Part shown: positions 11,677-22,225 of the stretch, one piece after another
How positions within the stretch are numbered: position 1 is the first letter of the stretch
Layout of the letters: the number at the start of each line of letters is the position of its first letter
Origin: Zygnema cylindricum
Taxonomy: Eukaryota; Streptophyta; Zygnematophyceae; Zygnematales; Zygnemataceae
Reading direction: 5' to 3'
Assembly: GCA_037447655.1 (NCBI GenBank)
Contig: JBBHKE010000573.1
Coordinates: 227,001 to 291,000 of the forward strand
DNA length: 64,000 nucleotides
Translations under genes and position numbers: made by a program
Notes under the pieces: generated by a model
The model's input: only the letters and a program-made list of their open reading frames with translations
What the model was told of the DNA's origin: nothing
Databases searched by the model: none

Positions 11677-12478
11677 GCCTTGGCAGCTGGGACCGACTGA
11701 GGAACAAGGATTCCCGGAGACTGTTCTGAAATTACGGAGGGGGGGAGCAGAAAGATCAGAAGGACGAGTTCTAACCAAGGGCTCCAAAGGGTTTATGTCA
11801 TTTCTGCAAGAAACCACGCCACTATATGGCAGCGTGCACTAAGCTAACCAAGCTTCGATTCAAGGAGGGGCAGACCAGTGGAACCCCGAGAGGAAAGAAA
11901 GAAGCCCTTGTAACACAAGTATTTGAGGTGGAATCCGAAGACAAGACGATGAGCTCCTATTGGATGAGGAGTTGGAAGGGACAAACGAGGTAGAAATTCC
12001 ACGAAAGCAGAAATGTGCTTTCGCTGGATTGAAAGGTGAAGCAGGTTGGATTGTAGATTTAGGTGGCTCCATGCACATGTGTAAGGATAAACACCTGTTC
12101 ACTAAGATAAGAAAGATTCCCCGCGTAGAGGTAGAGTACGGGGATGGGAGGATAGTCACTATTACTCTTGTAGGATTGGTAGATCCGAAAGTGTTAGTAA
12201 AAAAAAAGACATCCATAACTACATTCTCCGATGTATTGTTTATTGTGGGGCTGAACAAAAACCTCATCTCTACGTCTGTATTAGATGATAAGGGTTTTGA
12301 TACTAGCTCTATGGAAGGAGTCTTTATTGCTAGTTTTGAGGAGGAAGTTTATTTCACCGCTGAAAAAGGTAGCCAAGAGATGTTTAGGCTGATTTTAAGC
12401 AATGATAAGAAGAAACTTTATTATGCTGGTGTTCATGATATAATGATGTGGCATAAAGGCAGAAGCATGTGTATCTAG
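11677..12478 (+). pseudogene. Copia family A plus-strand copy: gag end, knuckle and protease
   Basis: Plus-oriented family A interior lacking its 5' LTR and most of gag. It opens inside gag, shows the knuckle CHFCKKPRHYMAAC (about 11800-11840) over shifted frames, then an open stretch 11960-12478 with a decayed protease site (VDLGGSMHMC where DSGASMH is expected) and the pre-integrase start IMMWHK. Several frameshifts lie upstream. Non-functional. Confidence 0.85.
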
Positions 12479-13542
12479 ATAAGCCAAGAGAGATGAAAAA
12501 GATGGGAGTGGTGGAAGGAATTTAGTTCACTGAGAGTGAGAATCTAAGTGATTGTAGTGGATGTGCCCAAGGTAAAGCACACAGATTGCCTTTTCCCAAA
12601 ACAACCACCTAAAGGGGAGAAAAAATTCTAGATTTAGTACACACAGATATTTGGGGACTGGCCTAGGTGCCCTCACCGGGGGGGAAGAGCTTTATGATGA
12701 CTATCACTAATGATTGGTCTTGGTATTCCCGGGTGAATTTTTTGAAAAACAAGTCCGAAACTCAGGATTGTTTTAGACAATATAAAACATGCAGCAAAAA
12801 ACTCCATGAAACTCTTATGAAGAGAGTAAGGAGTGACAATGGTGGAGAGTATACTTCTAACCAGTTTGAAGATTTTCTAAGGGAAGATGGAGTTCAACAC
12901 CAAAAGACTGTTCCAGAAAACCCCAAACAGAATGAGGTAACTGAATGATTAAATAGGACACTAAGTGATAGTGCTAGAAGTATGTTGTCCGATATAAAGA
13001 TAGGAAAAAGGTTTTGGGCAAAAGGAATGAACTACGCTAATTATCTCAAAAATAGAGTTCTTACCTCAGCTATAAAAGATCAAATACCTTATGAGAGATG
13101 GACCAGCCGAAAACTAGACATATCTCACTTAAAGATTTTCAGAAGTCAAGTATTCAGTCTAGATATAGATCAGTCTAATTGGAAACTAGATCCTAAAGGA
13201 AAACCGGGATACTTATTAGGATATGATAAGGATGTTAAAGGATATAGAGTTTACGATCTAAAAAGGGAAGATATAACCTTAGTAAAACATCTAGTAGTTA
13301 TTGATGAAGGAAAGTCTGTGGATCACGTGAAGTATACAAAGTCAGTAAAAATGAGATTTGAGTTAGAAAATTCTGATGACTTTGTGCTTCCTAACTATCC
13401 TGGTTTTAGAGAAGATGACATTCTTGCAGGTACAAATCAGACCGAAAAGGACTCCACTGCGAAAACTCCACTGAAAACTCTACCCGAAGCGGAAGACGTG
13501 ATGGAAATTGATTCGGAATCAAGGGATAGGGGAGAAGCCTAG
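12479..13542 (+). pseudogene. Copia family A plus-strand copy: integrase
   Basis: Integrase core spread over frames. GLAXVPSPGG-type sequence with MTITNDWSWYSRVNFLKN lies at 12667-12948 and holds the second catalytic aspartate (RSDNGGEYTS). A stop then interrupts just after the region of the catalytic glutamate (NEVTE, stop, LNRT). The C-terminal part is 12982-13542 (FWAKGMNYANYLKNRVLTSA, YERWTSRK, GYLLGYDKDVKGYRVYD). It would insert cDNA into the genome; stops and frameshifts prevent that here. Confidence 0.87.
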
Positions 13543-14150
13543 ATTGTTCGAAAGAACCCACGAGAACCATCTATTCCGACCACAGATTTTGAGGGGGGGA
13601 AGGAGAAGTAGCAAAAGATTGCAAGAAAAACAGGTTAATAACAAGGTAACAAAACTATCTCATCAAGATGAACCTCAAACTTATGGAGAGGCGATGACTT
13701 GTCACAAAAAAAACCGGTCGAAGACAGCCATCAATGAGGAGATGGCCTCTATTATGGCAGCCGATACTTGGGAGCTGGTGGAGTCTCCACCTAACCGAAA
13801 ACCAATCCGTTGTAAGTGGGTTTTCAAATTAAAACTGAACCCGGATAACACCATTGAGCGTTACAAAGCCCAATTAGTGGCAAAAGGATTTACACAGAAA
13901 GAAGGAATCGACTACCATGAAACCTTTGCCCCTGTGGTTAGATTTCCTTCCGTCCGCATACTTCTCAGTCTAGCAGCAGCGGATGACATGGAGGTGCACC
14001 AGATGGACATCAAGATTGCCTTTTGGCATAGAGAATTGGAAGAGGAGATCTTCATGCGACAACTTGAAGGATTTGTGGAGGAAGGAGAAGGGAGTAAGGT
14101 ATGCCGGCTGATTAAATCCCTTAACGGTTGGAAACACGCGCTTTGACAGT
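13508..14150 (+). pseudogene. Copia family A reverse transcriptase, N-terminal half
   Basis: RVT_2-type reverse transcriptase: ADTWELVESPPNRKPIRCKWVFKLK, RYKAQLVAKGFTQKEGIDYHETFAPVVRF, then the first catalytic aspartate motif MDIKIAFWHREL (usually VKTAFLNGEL) and MRQLEGFVEEG. It overlaps the end of the integrase frame by a frameshift and stops after NGWKHAL. Clearly derived from a complete RT. Confidence 0.88.
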
Positions 14151-15268
14151 GGAATAAGAAACTTGATGAGTTCGTTACCGGTCTATGATATATCTAGATC
14201 AGCTCATATCACTAAATCTATGTTTTTGAAGATGATGAAGGTGTTATATTTATTGGAATTTATGTTGATGATTTGCTTGTTTTAAGTTTATCAATGGAAA
14301 AAATTAATAAACTGAAAACTGATCTTAAGGGGTGATTTGAAATGAAGATATAAGAGAAGCAAAATATATTTTGGGAATCAAGTACAAAGAGACCGAGAAA
14401 GAAAGATTATAAGATTGACTCAAAAGGAAGCAATAGGGAACATGCTTAAAAAATTTCAGATGGATAAAGCTAATAGTTGAACAACTCCAATGGAGTTAAA
14501 GAAAGGGAAGTGAGGGGAGTGAAGAAAAAAGAGTCATAGTCTTAGACGAGGAATTATCTCTTGAAGAACAGAAGTTCATGCAGACTTTTCCTTACAGGCA
14601 AGTAGTGGAAAGTCTAATCTATTTTATGATTTGTACCTGGCCGGATTTAGCGGCAGCTGTAGGAGTGCTGAGTAGAAGTCTAAATGCTCCCACAAAGAGG
14701 GATTGGGAGGCAACTTAGAGAGTCTTTATATATTTGATAGGAACGAGGGATCTATGGTTGCATTTGGGTGGGGAGAATACTGACATCACCAGTTGGAGTG
14801 ATGTCAGTTATGGTGATGCTTTGATGAGGAGATGTACTTCTTGATATGTATTATATATGGGTGATGGGGCTTGCTGTTTGAGTAGCAAACAACAAAAGGT
14901 TATTGCTCAGTCCACCATGGAGGCTGAGTATATGGCCTCTTGCTCTTCTGTAAAAGACTTGATGTGGGTCAAGTCTTTGCTTGGTGAGCTTCGTCACCTT
15001 AAGAGTGGTGTGCAGAATTTTTTTTGTGATAATCAGGCAGCAATCGCTATTTTTGCCAATCCTAAACATAACTTTAAAGCTAAACACATGGACATTAGAC
15101 TGAGCTTTGTTAGAGAGAAAGTAGAAAACAAAATAATCAGTTTAGAGTACCGACCAGATAGTGAGATGGTAGCAGATATGATGACCAAACTTGTGCCTTG
15201 CCCTAAACTAATTTTCTGCAGGGAGAAGTTTGGTCTGAAATTAAAGATTGACTAGAAAATAAGGTGAG
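14151..15268 (+). pseudogene. Copia family A RT C-terminus and RNase H
   Basis: The catalytic IYVDDLLVLS is intact as a motif near 14250-14290, then the frame is broken repeatedly (14330-14850). RNase H is open at 14857-15255: SKQQKVIAQSTMEAEYMASCSSVKDLMWVKSLLGEL, then CDNQAAIAIFANPKHNFKAKHMDIRLSFVREKV. A short purine stretch (AAGGTGAG) precedes the LTR at 15269 and is the likely polypurine tract. Confidence 0.88.
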
Positions 15269-15416
15269 TGTAGAAATCAATGGTTATTTTATATTTTTCT
15301 AGGTCTAAATTATAATATAGAAAGAAGCAGAGGCAGTCTGCCTTTAACTTCTCTCTCCAACTCCCACATTTGTTGCAGTCACTGAGAAGTTGGAGAGGAA
15401 GCTACAGCCATGGCTA
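15269..15416 (+). repeat. 3' LTR fragment, family A
   Basis: Starts TGTAGAAATCAATGG and follows the family A LTR for about 150 bases up to GCCATGGCT, where unrelated minisatellite DNA begins. It is the truncated 3' LTR of the plus-strand copy. Confidence 0.8.
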
Positions 15417-15419
15417 AGT

Positions 15420-15640
15420 ACTACTCCCTAACTACGCGACAGCAGCTACTCCTCGCTACGCGGCAGCTTCTGCTTCCGATAAACGTGTACCTCCGGATCT
15501 CTACTTTTTCTCCCTTACTACGCGACAGCATCTCCATCTTGACATTTTCTCATTCACTACGCGACAGCACCTGCTTTCGGTAAACGTGTACCTCCGGATC
15601 TCGACATTTTCTCCTTCACTACGCGACAGCACGCACATTG
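15420..15640 (+). repeat. Minisatellite with CTACGCGACAGC core
   Basis: Five copies of CTACGCGRCAGC spaced by 20-65 bases. Two copies are followed by the same longer block (AAACGTGTACCTCCGGATCT). It may be the 5' region of the LINE that follows or an independent minisatellite. Confidence 0.75.
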
Positions 15641-15729
15641 TTGAAACCACAGGTGTGACCCCCCCTAGGTCATTTCTAGCCCCCCCCCTCTCCCCATGAA
15701 TCGTTTGACTCCCCAACCCCCCATATAGG

Positions 15730-15990
15730 GAGTTCCAAAACACACACACACACACACACACACAATCAAAAAAAAAAACAAAAAACAAAAAAACAAAAAA
15801 ACAAAAAAAAAAAAAAAAAAAATCAAACAAACATTTATTTATCCTCTTCCCCACCCCCCCCCCCCCCCCCCCCCCCCCCCCACTATACCCCTTACACACC
15901 CAAAACCGATACTTGAACCCCTCCCCCCCCTCCCCCACCTCCCCCACCTCCCCCTCCCCCCTCCCCTCTCTTTTACGGCATCACACTTTA
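15730..15990. repeat. Low-complexity tract: (AC)n, A-rich, poly-C
   Basis: (CA)n at about 15742-15764, an A-rich run to 15822, and an uninterrupted C run of roughly 28 bases near 15856-15882, followed by further C-rich sequence. Prone to assembly error. The G-rich complement could form G-quadruplexes. Confidence 0.85.
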
Positions 15991-16052
15991 TAATATATTC
16001 TGTCCCGCTACCAATTTCCCCATACATCCCTCATGGTTCCTATTCCACTCCC

Positions 16053-17629
16053 ATGTTTCCTCGTCCTATCACCCTCCCAATTCCCATGGTTTCTTTGACT
16101 TGTCAACTATGTCCGGAAGCCCTTCTTTTTCCCTTCTCCCTCCCCCACCTCCACCCAAACCTCTTAAACAAGCCTCTAGGCGTTTGGAATGTCCTGGGTG
16201 TCACAACCTTTTTGCTACTGGGGCCGGTATATCCCTTCATACACGGAGTTGTTGCCATTTAAGAGCCCTGGGTGGTCTTTTGTCTATCACCTCTCCTCAA
16301 CCGTCGTCGACCACACTCCCATCCGGCCCCACAGATGAAGACTGGACTTTTGTCCGTGAGTTAGATGTTTTGGGGGCTTATGATTTGCGAGCCCCCCGCC
16401 CGCGATTGTACACCCGTATTCCTATGGTCGTGAGGACAATAGTAAAAGATGCTCTCCACCTCCCTTTGTCCCACATTTCTTCAAACCCGACGGACATTGC
16501 TCCTTGGCACCTTCTTTTTATGTTCTCTCTTTGGGTCCTAGTCCTTCCCGGTCGTGAAGGGGGCAGTGGGGCTAGGAAAACTATGGCGCGTTGTCGCTGA
16601 TTCATTCGTGGTAATTGGAAGGCCCTACACGTCGAACATGAGGATCGGGTATCGAGCACCTCTTTCATACCATGTCGCCCACCTAAGCCATCTGATGTTC
16701 CGGCCTCTTATCGTCGAGCAATTCACTTAGGCCGTGTTGGTGAGATTTCTTGAGCGGTTCGGGCCCTACGACCATTAACCCCTGCCCCCGGATCTTCTTC
16801 CACTATTGAGGTCCTTCGAGATCTCCACCCTCGTGCACCTTCTCCTTTACCCCCTTCCATCCACGCCTTTGAGCCTTCTGAGAGTTTTACTTTAGATCGG
16901 GAGGTTTTCATTAAGGCACTTAGCTCTTCTCCTCATCTTTCAGCGGGGAGCCCTTCGGGCACAGTGTATGAGTTGTTTTGCGATGTTTTGCCCCCTGAAT
17001 CGGGTGCTAGGGGGTTTGATGTGTTTTTTCGAGTATGTTCTCTTATAGCTAGTGGGGATGTGCCCGCTCGGATTTGTGATCTTTTCACGACATCTCGCCT
17101 TGTGGCAGTCGCCAAACCTAATGGAAGGATCCGCCCTATTGCCGCGGGAGAGGTTTTATACCGATTGGTGGCTCGTGCGATATGTCTCCAGCTCCAACCA
17201 GCTTTCCATGACTATTTTTCTCCCCATCAGTTTGGAGTGGCCACAAGAGGAGGTTGTGAGGCCGTGGTCCACGGGATTCGGGCTTTGTTCGATGTGCATC
17301 CAAATTGGTTGGTACTTCAGGTCGACGTTTCCAATGCATTCAATACGGTGGATCGTAACGTGATTTTTTCAGAGCTTATGGCGGCTCCATCTCCAATTGT
17401 CTAATAATTCCCTTTTGTGAGGGCTTTTTTTTCTTTGATAAGCAGCCTTTCCTTTTCGACCGACGGCGATCTCATTCCACTCTCCTCTCCGACTGGCACT
17501 CGCCAAGGTGACCCTCTGGGCGGACCTTTGTTCGCCCTTGCCCATTATCGGGCCTTTCGTGCTTCCGCAACCGCTTTGCCTTCTTGCCTTTTCCCTTTGG
17601 TTGCAGATGATACGCACATTATTGGGCAC
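16053..17629 (+). pseudogene. LINE ORF, N-terminal zinc finger and RT (first part)
   Basis: Non-LTR retrotransposon polyprotein, one frame from about 16100. A finger CPGCHNLF...HTRSC (C-X2-C-X12-H-X3-C) lies near residue 30, then a linker. RT follows from about 16960: LVAVAKPNGRIRPIAAGEVLYRL, HQFGVATRGGCEAVVH, motif A LQVDVSNAFNTV (Asp kept), motif B GTRQGDPLGGPLFAL, motif C LVADDTHIIG (both Asp kept, Tyr replaced by Val). In-frame stops occur at 16598 (TGA), 16751 (TGA) and 17402 (TAA TAA). A possible extra CX2C (TCQLC) lies upstream in another frame. A family-A-independent solo LTR interrupts it at 17630. Confidence 0.85.
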
Positions 17630-18467
17630 TGAAGATGAAGAAGATGCAGCAGTAGTCATCGTATAACAAATCAAAAGAGGAAGCTTCCACAAATACCGAT
17701 GGCTGAACAGCAACTTTGACAGACTATAACTTTCACAAAAACGCTTCAATGGTTCTGAAAGTTTACCACAGTGTAGATAACATATAAAGAAACATACACA
17801 CAAAATTTTAATGAATTCCGCTAACATATATGTGAGATATGCAGAAATGAAATTACATAAAACTGAGTGTACAGTTTTCATATCATTTGTTCCTAATGAA
17901 TCAAATTCACTAAGTCCTACTTCTATACAACGAAACTACACTAAGCTGTACGGAGGCATTCCAGCCGTACATCTAACTTTTTAACACAACAAATACTGTG
18001 AGTATACCTGTGTACTGAAGGTATGTCATAAACCACATTCTCAACACTAAACAACTAATTCACTACATACAAAATTATGTTCTACCAAATATTTACACCG
18101 AAGTTCAGACAACGTAAAGTGATAGTGATGTAGTCTCGCCGATAATGATCTAGTCACGCCTCGTCATTATTTGTTGGCGGCGGCTCTCAACCGTCCGATT
18201 AGAGGATTTGGGACCGTTGAATTGACTTCACGAATTCCCGTGGTCTTGCTGAATTTCCGTACGTCCACGGAGGACATACTCACGCATTTCTCTCAAGTGA
18301 CGACACGTGTCCCAAGTGTGAATGAACCGTGAACTCCCAACTTCACTGTCACACTAATTTTGGTAAGTACTGAACCGAACTCAACCAAAAATAACTTAAG
18401 TCCTGAACAGCTCTCTCTCCCTCGCAGCTGAGGCATAGAGAGGACTAAAGCTTTCTTAAAAACAACA
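17630..18467 (-). repeat. Solo LTR, copia family D, inserted in the LINE
   Basis: 838-bp segment in minus orientation, starting TGTTGTTTTTAAG at 18467 and ending ATCTTCA at 17630. It contains a start codon about 30 bases from its end (MTTAASSSSS), the same layout as families A-C. U3-like motifs (GACACGTGTC, CCGTACG) resemble those of families B and C. The LINE reading frame is lost on the left and resumes on the right, with roughly 200 RT residues missing between. Flanking bases do not show a clean 5-bp duplication, so the insertion was accompanied or followed by deletion. Confidence 0.7.
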
Positions 18468-19581
18468 TGTCGGGGGGTTGGGTCTATTATCGGCTGCTCG
18501 TGTTGCTCCCGCTGCCTATTTGGGAAGTTGGTGTCATATTGCCTCTACCATTGTTTCCCGTTTTTTGGCTGGGGACACCCCTGTTCTAGCTACTGTGGTC
18601 CCCCGCGTTTCAGACGGTGTGTTAGCGTTCCAACAGACTCTATTGGACGCGTCACGTTCTCTTCCTCCCCATGCCCTAGTGGATGTGCCATTTTTCTCCA
18701 CCTTCGTTACCACATCCGCTAAGCGTGTCCAGGAATCAATTTCCGATCGGGTTGTCGCCGCCATTAAATCTGACCTTCTTAAGGCGCTTCCCTCTGATTC
18801 TTCGCGTGCCCGTCTTGTCTCTTCTGGTGGACCAGGTTTTGGATCTTGGCTTTTGGCTACACCTATTTTGTCCACTCTCCGATTCTCAACTGCTTAATTC
18901 ACCACCGCCCTTCAATTTTGTCTTGGCCTCCCCCATCCTCCATTACTTGGCTCTCTTGTTTGTGCATGTGGTCGTGTTTTGGCGCCCGATGGTGTCCATC
19001 TGTTTTGATGCTCCCATGGGGGGGATTTGATCCAGGCGCACGACACTATTCACGACGTTGATGCGACTATCGCTTCGAAGGGGGGCTTTTCTGTGCGTCG
19101 AGAGGTTTCTCACATTATTCCATCACGTCGGATCGATATTGTTTTGCTTGATGGTGCCCATCGCATTTTCGGTGATATTGTTTTGGCAAACCCTTCTTCG
19201 GCTACGGTTGTTGGACGGGCGGCTCGAAATGTTGGGGTGGCGGCTCGTGATGTCGCTAAGGCGAAGGAGCGTGATTATGCTCACAGGGACCCTATGGACG
19301 ACTTTATTTCGATGGCGGTCGAGCTCTTTGGTTGTGTGGGTGTTGCAATGGATGAGTTTCTCCGTACTTGCGCTCGACGTGCTTTCAAGCGCCGAGGACC
19401 TGGGAGCCCTCCTCCTTCGGTCCTTACATCTTTTTATCGTCAACGCTTATCTGTGGCTTTACAGCGAGTGCAGGCTTCTATTCTCCTCCGATCGGCTATC
19501 TCGGTTATGGATCGTCGCCGTGTTCCGCACCTCCCTCAACGTACTCCCCCGGGTTGGGGGGACTTACGGGGTTGCTTTTAG
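18468..19581 (+). pseudogene. LINE ORF, RT thumb, CCHC finger and restriction-like endonuclease
   Basis: Second part of the LINE. After the LTR the frame resumes (with a one-base loss) at the typical GLLSAARVAPAAYLGSW block. A CCHC-like finger follows (VCACG...HLF, stop, CSHGGD...HD, about 18950-19045). Then comes a nuclease-like domain: RRIDIVLLDG...FGDIVLANP (PD-(D/E)XK-like Asp pair), followed by AKAKERDY, AVELFGCVG and FYRQRLSVALQRVQA. Ends at TAG 19579. In-frame stops are TAA 18895 and TGA 19006; otherwise one frame. The order RT, CCHC, nuclease is that of R2/RLE-class LINEs. The nuclease call is by motif pattern only. Confidence 0.75.
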
Positions 19582-19807
19582 ATAGATAATTGAGTTGGTG
19601 TTAAAGTTGTGGTTCTGGATTTGTGTGTTGCTGGGCTTTTCATTTTGGGTTTGGGTGCTTTTATTTGCCTTATTGTTGTTCCCGTTGCTCTCTTTAGTTT
19701 TATTGCCGTGGTAGTTTTTATGTGTTGGCCATACCACCCTTTTTGTACCCCCGGACTTAGATGGTTTACCATCGTGCTTTTTAATTTATCCTGCCCCCCC
19801 CCCCCCA
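19582..19807 (+). other. Probable LINE 3' untranslated region
   Basis: T-rich and non-coding, ending in a run of 14 C bases. No poly-A tail is visible before the next LTR begins. Confidence 0.5.
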
Positions 19808-20716
19808 TCCAGAGGTTAATGGGAAATAAATTAGTTGATTTACAGATAGGTAGGTTTATTTACTAAAAAGAGTATGTCGAAACCATGATTTTATCCTGGT
19901 ACCTGCCGATCGTCAAAACGCTGGTAACCAATAGCCTTAACCATTAAGTCTAGAAGTTACGATACATACTATTGGGTTTGATATTTATTTAAATGTTAAC
20001 ATGTAGGAAAATTAATTTAATGGCGGATATTTACGGTTACATAGATCCAATTATGTAAACGTATGGATTTCGGCATGGAAAAGAAACAAGTACCGCGCAT
20101 TTTGTTTCTTTTACGAAACAAATACCGCACATGCATTTATGACTGCTACTATTGAAATTTGCATTCAATTCGGACGGCCGAAAAGAAAGTCCAGATCGCG
20201 GAAGAGATTCTTGGCGGTTTGTGGTCATCGCCACATCGGATGACACGTGGCACGATTACGTTGGATCGGGGCATCTCCGGGGATTAAACGACCGAATACG
20301 GATATGACATGTGTCGACATTAAGGCCATGTCGTACAATATCAGTACATAAAGTACACCGGCAACTGTACTTTTGTGTACGGCAGTGTAATATTATTAGT
20401 GCCATACACCTGTAGATTGAGTTTTACATAGATATAGGACTTAGAAAAATTGGTAGATAGGACCCTCTCTTCCAGAGAGCTTTTGTACAAAAGGTCAACT
20501 TTGACCCACCATAACTTACTTCTTACGGGAGCAAATTCAACGATTCTTTTTGCTATCGACTCAAGGGAGTCTTGCCTTCAAAAGGGTGAAGGTGGTCAGA
20601 GTTTTTCTTTGCTAGGGTGGCGGCTATTCGTGATGAAAGACAAAGGGGTTAGGGTTATCTTAGAGGCTTCGTGAGAGCTGCTTACTTTGAGGTCCTATAG
20701 AGGTCTCACAGTTGCA
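19808..20716 (+). repeat. Lone LTR related to family A, plus strand
   Basis: About 900 bp that follow the family A LTR on the plus strand from AGAGGTTAATGG to CACAGTTGCA, including the hairpin leader (20493-20591) and the GTAC-rich U3. Divergence from the 2-12 kb copies is high. No primer site or interior follows: the next bases are rDNA spacer repeats. Probably a solo LTR or a truncated copy. Confidence 0.75.
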
Positions 20717-22225
20717 TTTGCCAAGTCTTGGACCATACCAAAGTTGTAAGCTCTGCCTTGGACCGGTTTTGAAGGCATACTCCTACATAATGCCACTTTG
20801 GAGGGTGTTTCGCCCTCGGCTATGCCGAAGTGGTAAACCTTCTGTTAGAGTTGTCTCACTTTTGGCTTGAGAACAGCCAGAGGTGACATGTGCTTCCGTG
20901 TAGGTTGAAACAAATTAGGCATTTTTGAAACAACCCTAATCTCAAACTTTTACCCTAATCTCAGAAATGAGAGAAGGGCAAATAGTGAAAGCGGTAAGCT
21001 ATGCTCTGGACCTGTTCCGAAGCGTGTACCCTAAGCCTATGACATGTGGGAGGCCTTTGACAAGTCTTAGGCTATAGCGAAGTGGTAAGCTCCTCTCCCA
21101 CTAGTTCGAGAGCTTTTACCCCAAGCTTATGCTACCTTGGAGGTCTTTGCCAAGTCTTAGGCCCACCGAAGTGGTAAGCTTTGCTTCGGACCGGCTCGAA
21201 AGCGTTTACCCTAAGCCTATACCACCTCGGAGGCCTTTGCCAAGTTTTAGGCCATAACAAAGCGCTAAGCTCTGCTTTGGACCTGTTCCGAAGCGTATAC
21301 CCTAAGCTTATGCCACCTGGGAGGTCTTTTACAAGTCTTAGGCCATACCGAAGTGGTAAGCTCCGCTTCGGACGGGTTCCGGAGCGTTTACCCCATGCTT
21401 ACGCTACCTTGACGGTCTTTGCCAAGTCTTAGACCATACCGAAGTTGTAAGCTCTGCCTTAAACCGGTTCCGAAGGCATACTCCTACATAATGCCACTTT
21501 GGAGGGTGTTTCACCCTTGCCTATGCCGAAGTGGCAAACCTTCCGTCAAAGTTGTCTCACTTTTGGCTTGAGAACAGTGAGCGATGACTTGAGCTTGCTT
21601 GTAGGTTCAAACAAATTAGACATTTTTGAAACAACCATAATCTCAAACTTTTGCCCTAATCTCAGAAATGAGATTAGGGCAAATAGTGAAAGCGATAAGC
21701 TCTAATTTGGACTTGTTCCGAACGGGTTACCTCGAGCTTTCACCATTTTCAAGGCCATTGCGAAGACTAAGGCCATTCTGAAGACGTAAGCTTTTCTTTG
21801 GACATGGGTGAAGCCGTAGTCGAAGTTAATGCCACTTTGGAGTGTGTTGACCTTTCGGCTACGACAAAGTGCAAATTGTTCTTACTTTTTGTTTGAGTAC
21901 AGACTCCCTCACCATTGGTTTGAGGAAGACATGTTCTCGCCTTTAGCTTGAAACAGATTACCCTTTTTTGAAACAACTCTAATCTCAAACTTTTGCCATA
22001 ATCTCAAAAATGAGATTAGGGCAAATAGTGAAAGCGGGTTCCCTTGTTCGGATTTTCTCTCCTCGTACTCTCCCTCCCGAAACCACGACGTTTTCACCCG
22101 GGTACGCGATTGTACCTCTACGTAGGTGAATAAAGGGGGTAAAGGAAAAGGGGATGAGGCGAAGGGATGGGGGGTTGGGGGTTTTTCTGAAAGAAACAAA
22201 TCTTTGGAACAAAAGTTGAATCTCA
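20717..22225 (-). repeat. Tandem subrepeats, probably rDNA intergenic spacer downstream of 26S
   Basis: About nine units of 87-94 bp recognisable by GTGGTAAGCTCTGCTTCGGACC...GTTTACCCTAAGCC...GCCAAGTCTTAGGCC (unit marks near 20748, 20993, 21080, 21172, 21266, 21356, 21446, 21694, 21787). A larger unit repeats at about 700 bp (20748 versus 21446). A longer spacer block carrying a hairpin (TTTGCCCTAATCTC and its complement, 21650-21683) occurs three times. On the minus strand the block lies directly 3' of the 26S segment, where an rDNA spacer belongs. No coding. Confidence 0.75.

Noticed and set aside
17369-17881. Minus-strand open frame of 170 codons across the LINE/LTR border
   Set aside because: Only the MTTAASSSSS part is meaningful, as the family D gag start inside the LTR; the rest is antisense LINE sequence.
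20717-22040. CRISPR-like repeat array
   Set aside because: Units are about 90 bp, imperfect, without unique spacers, and lie next to eukaryotic rRNA.
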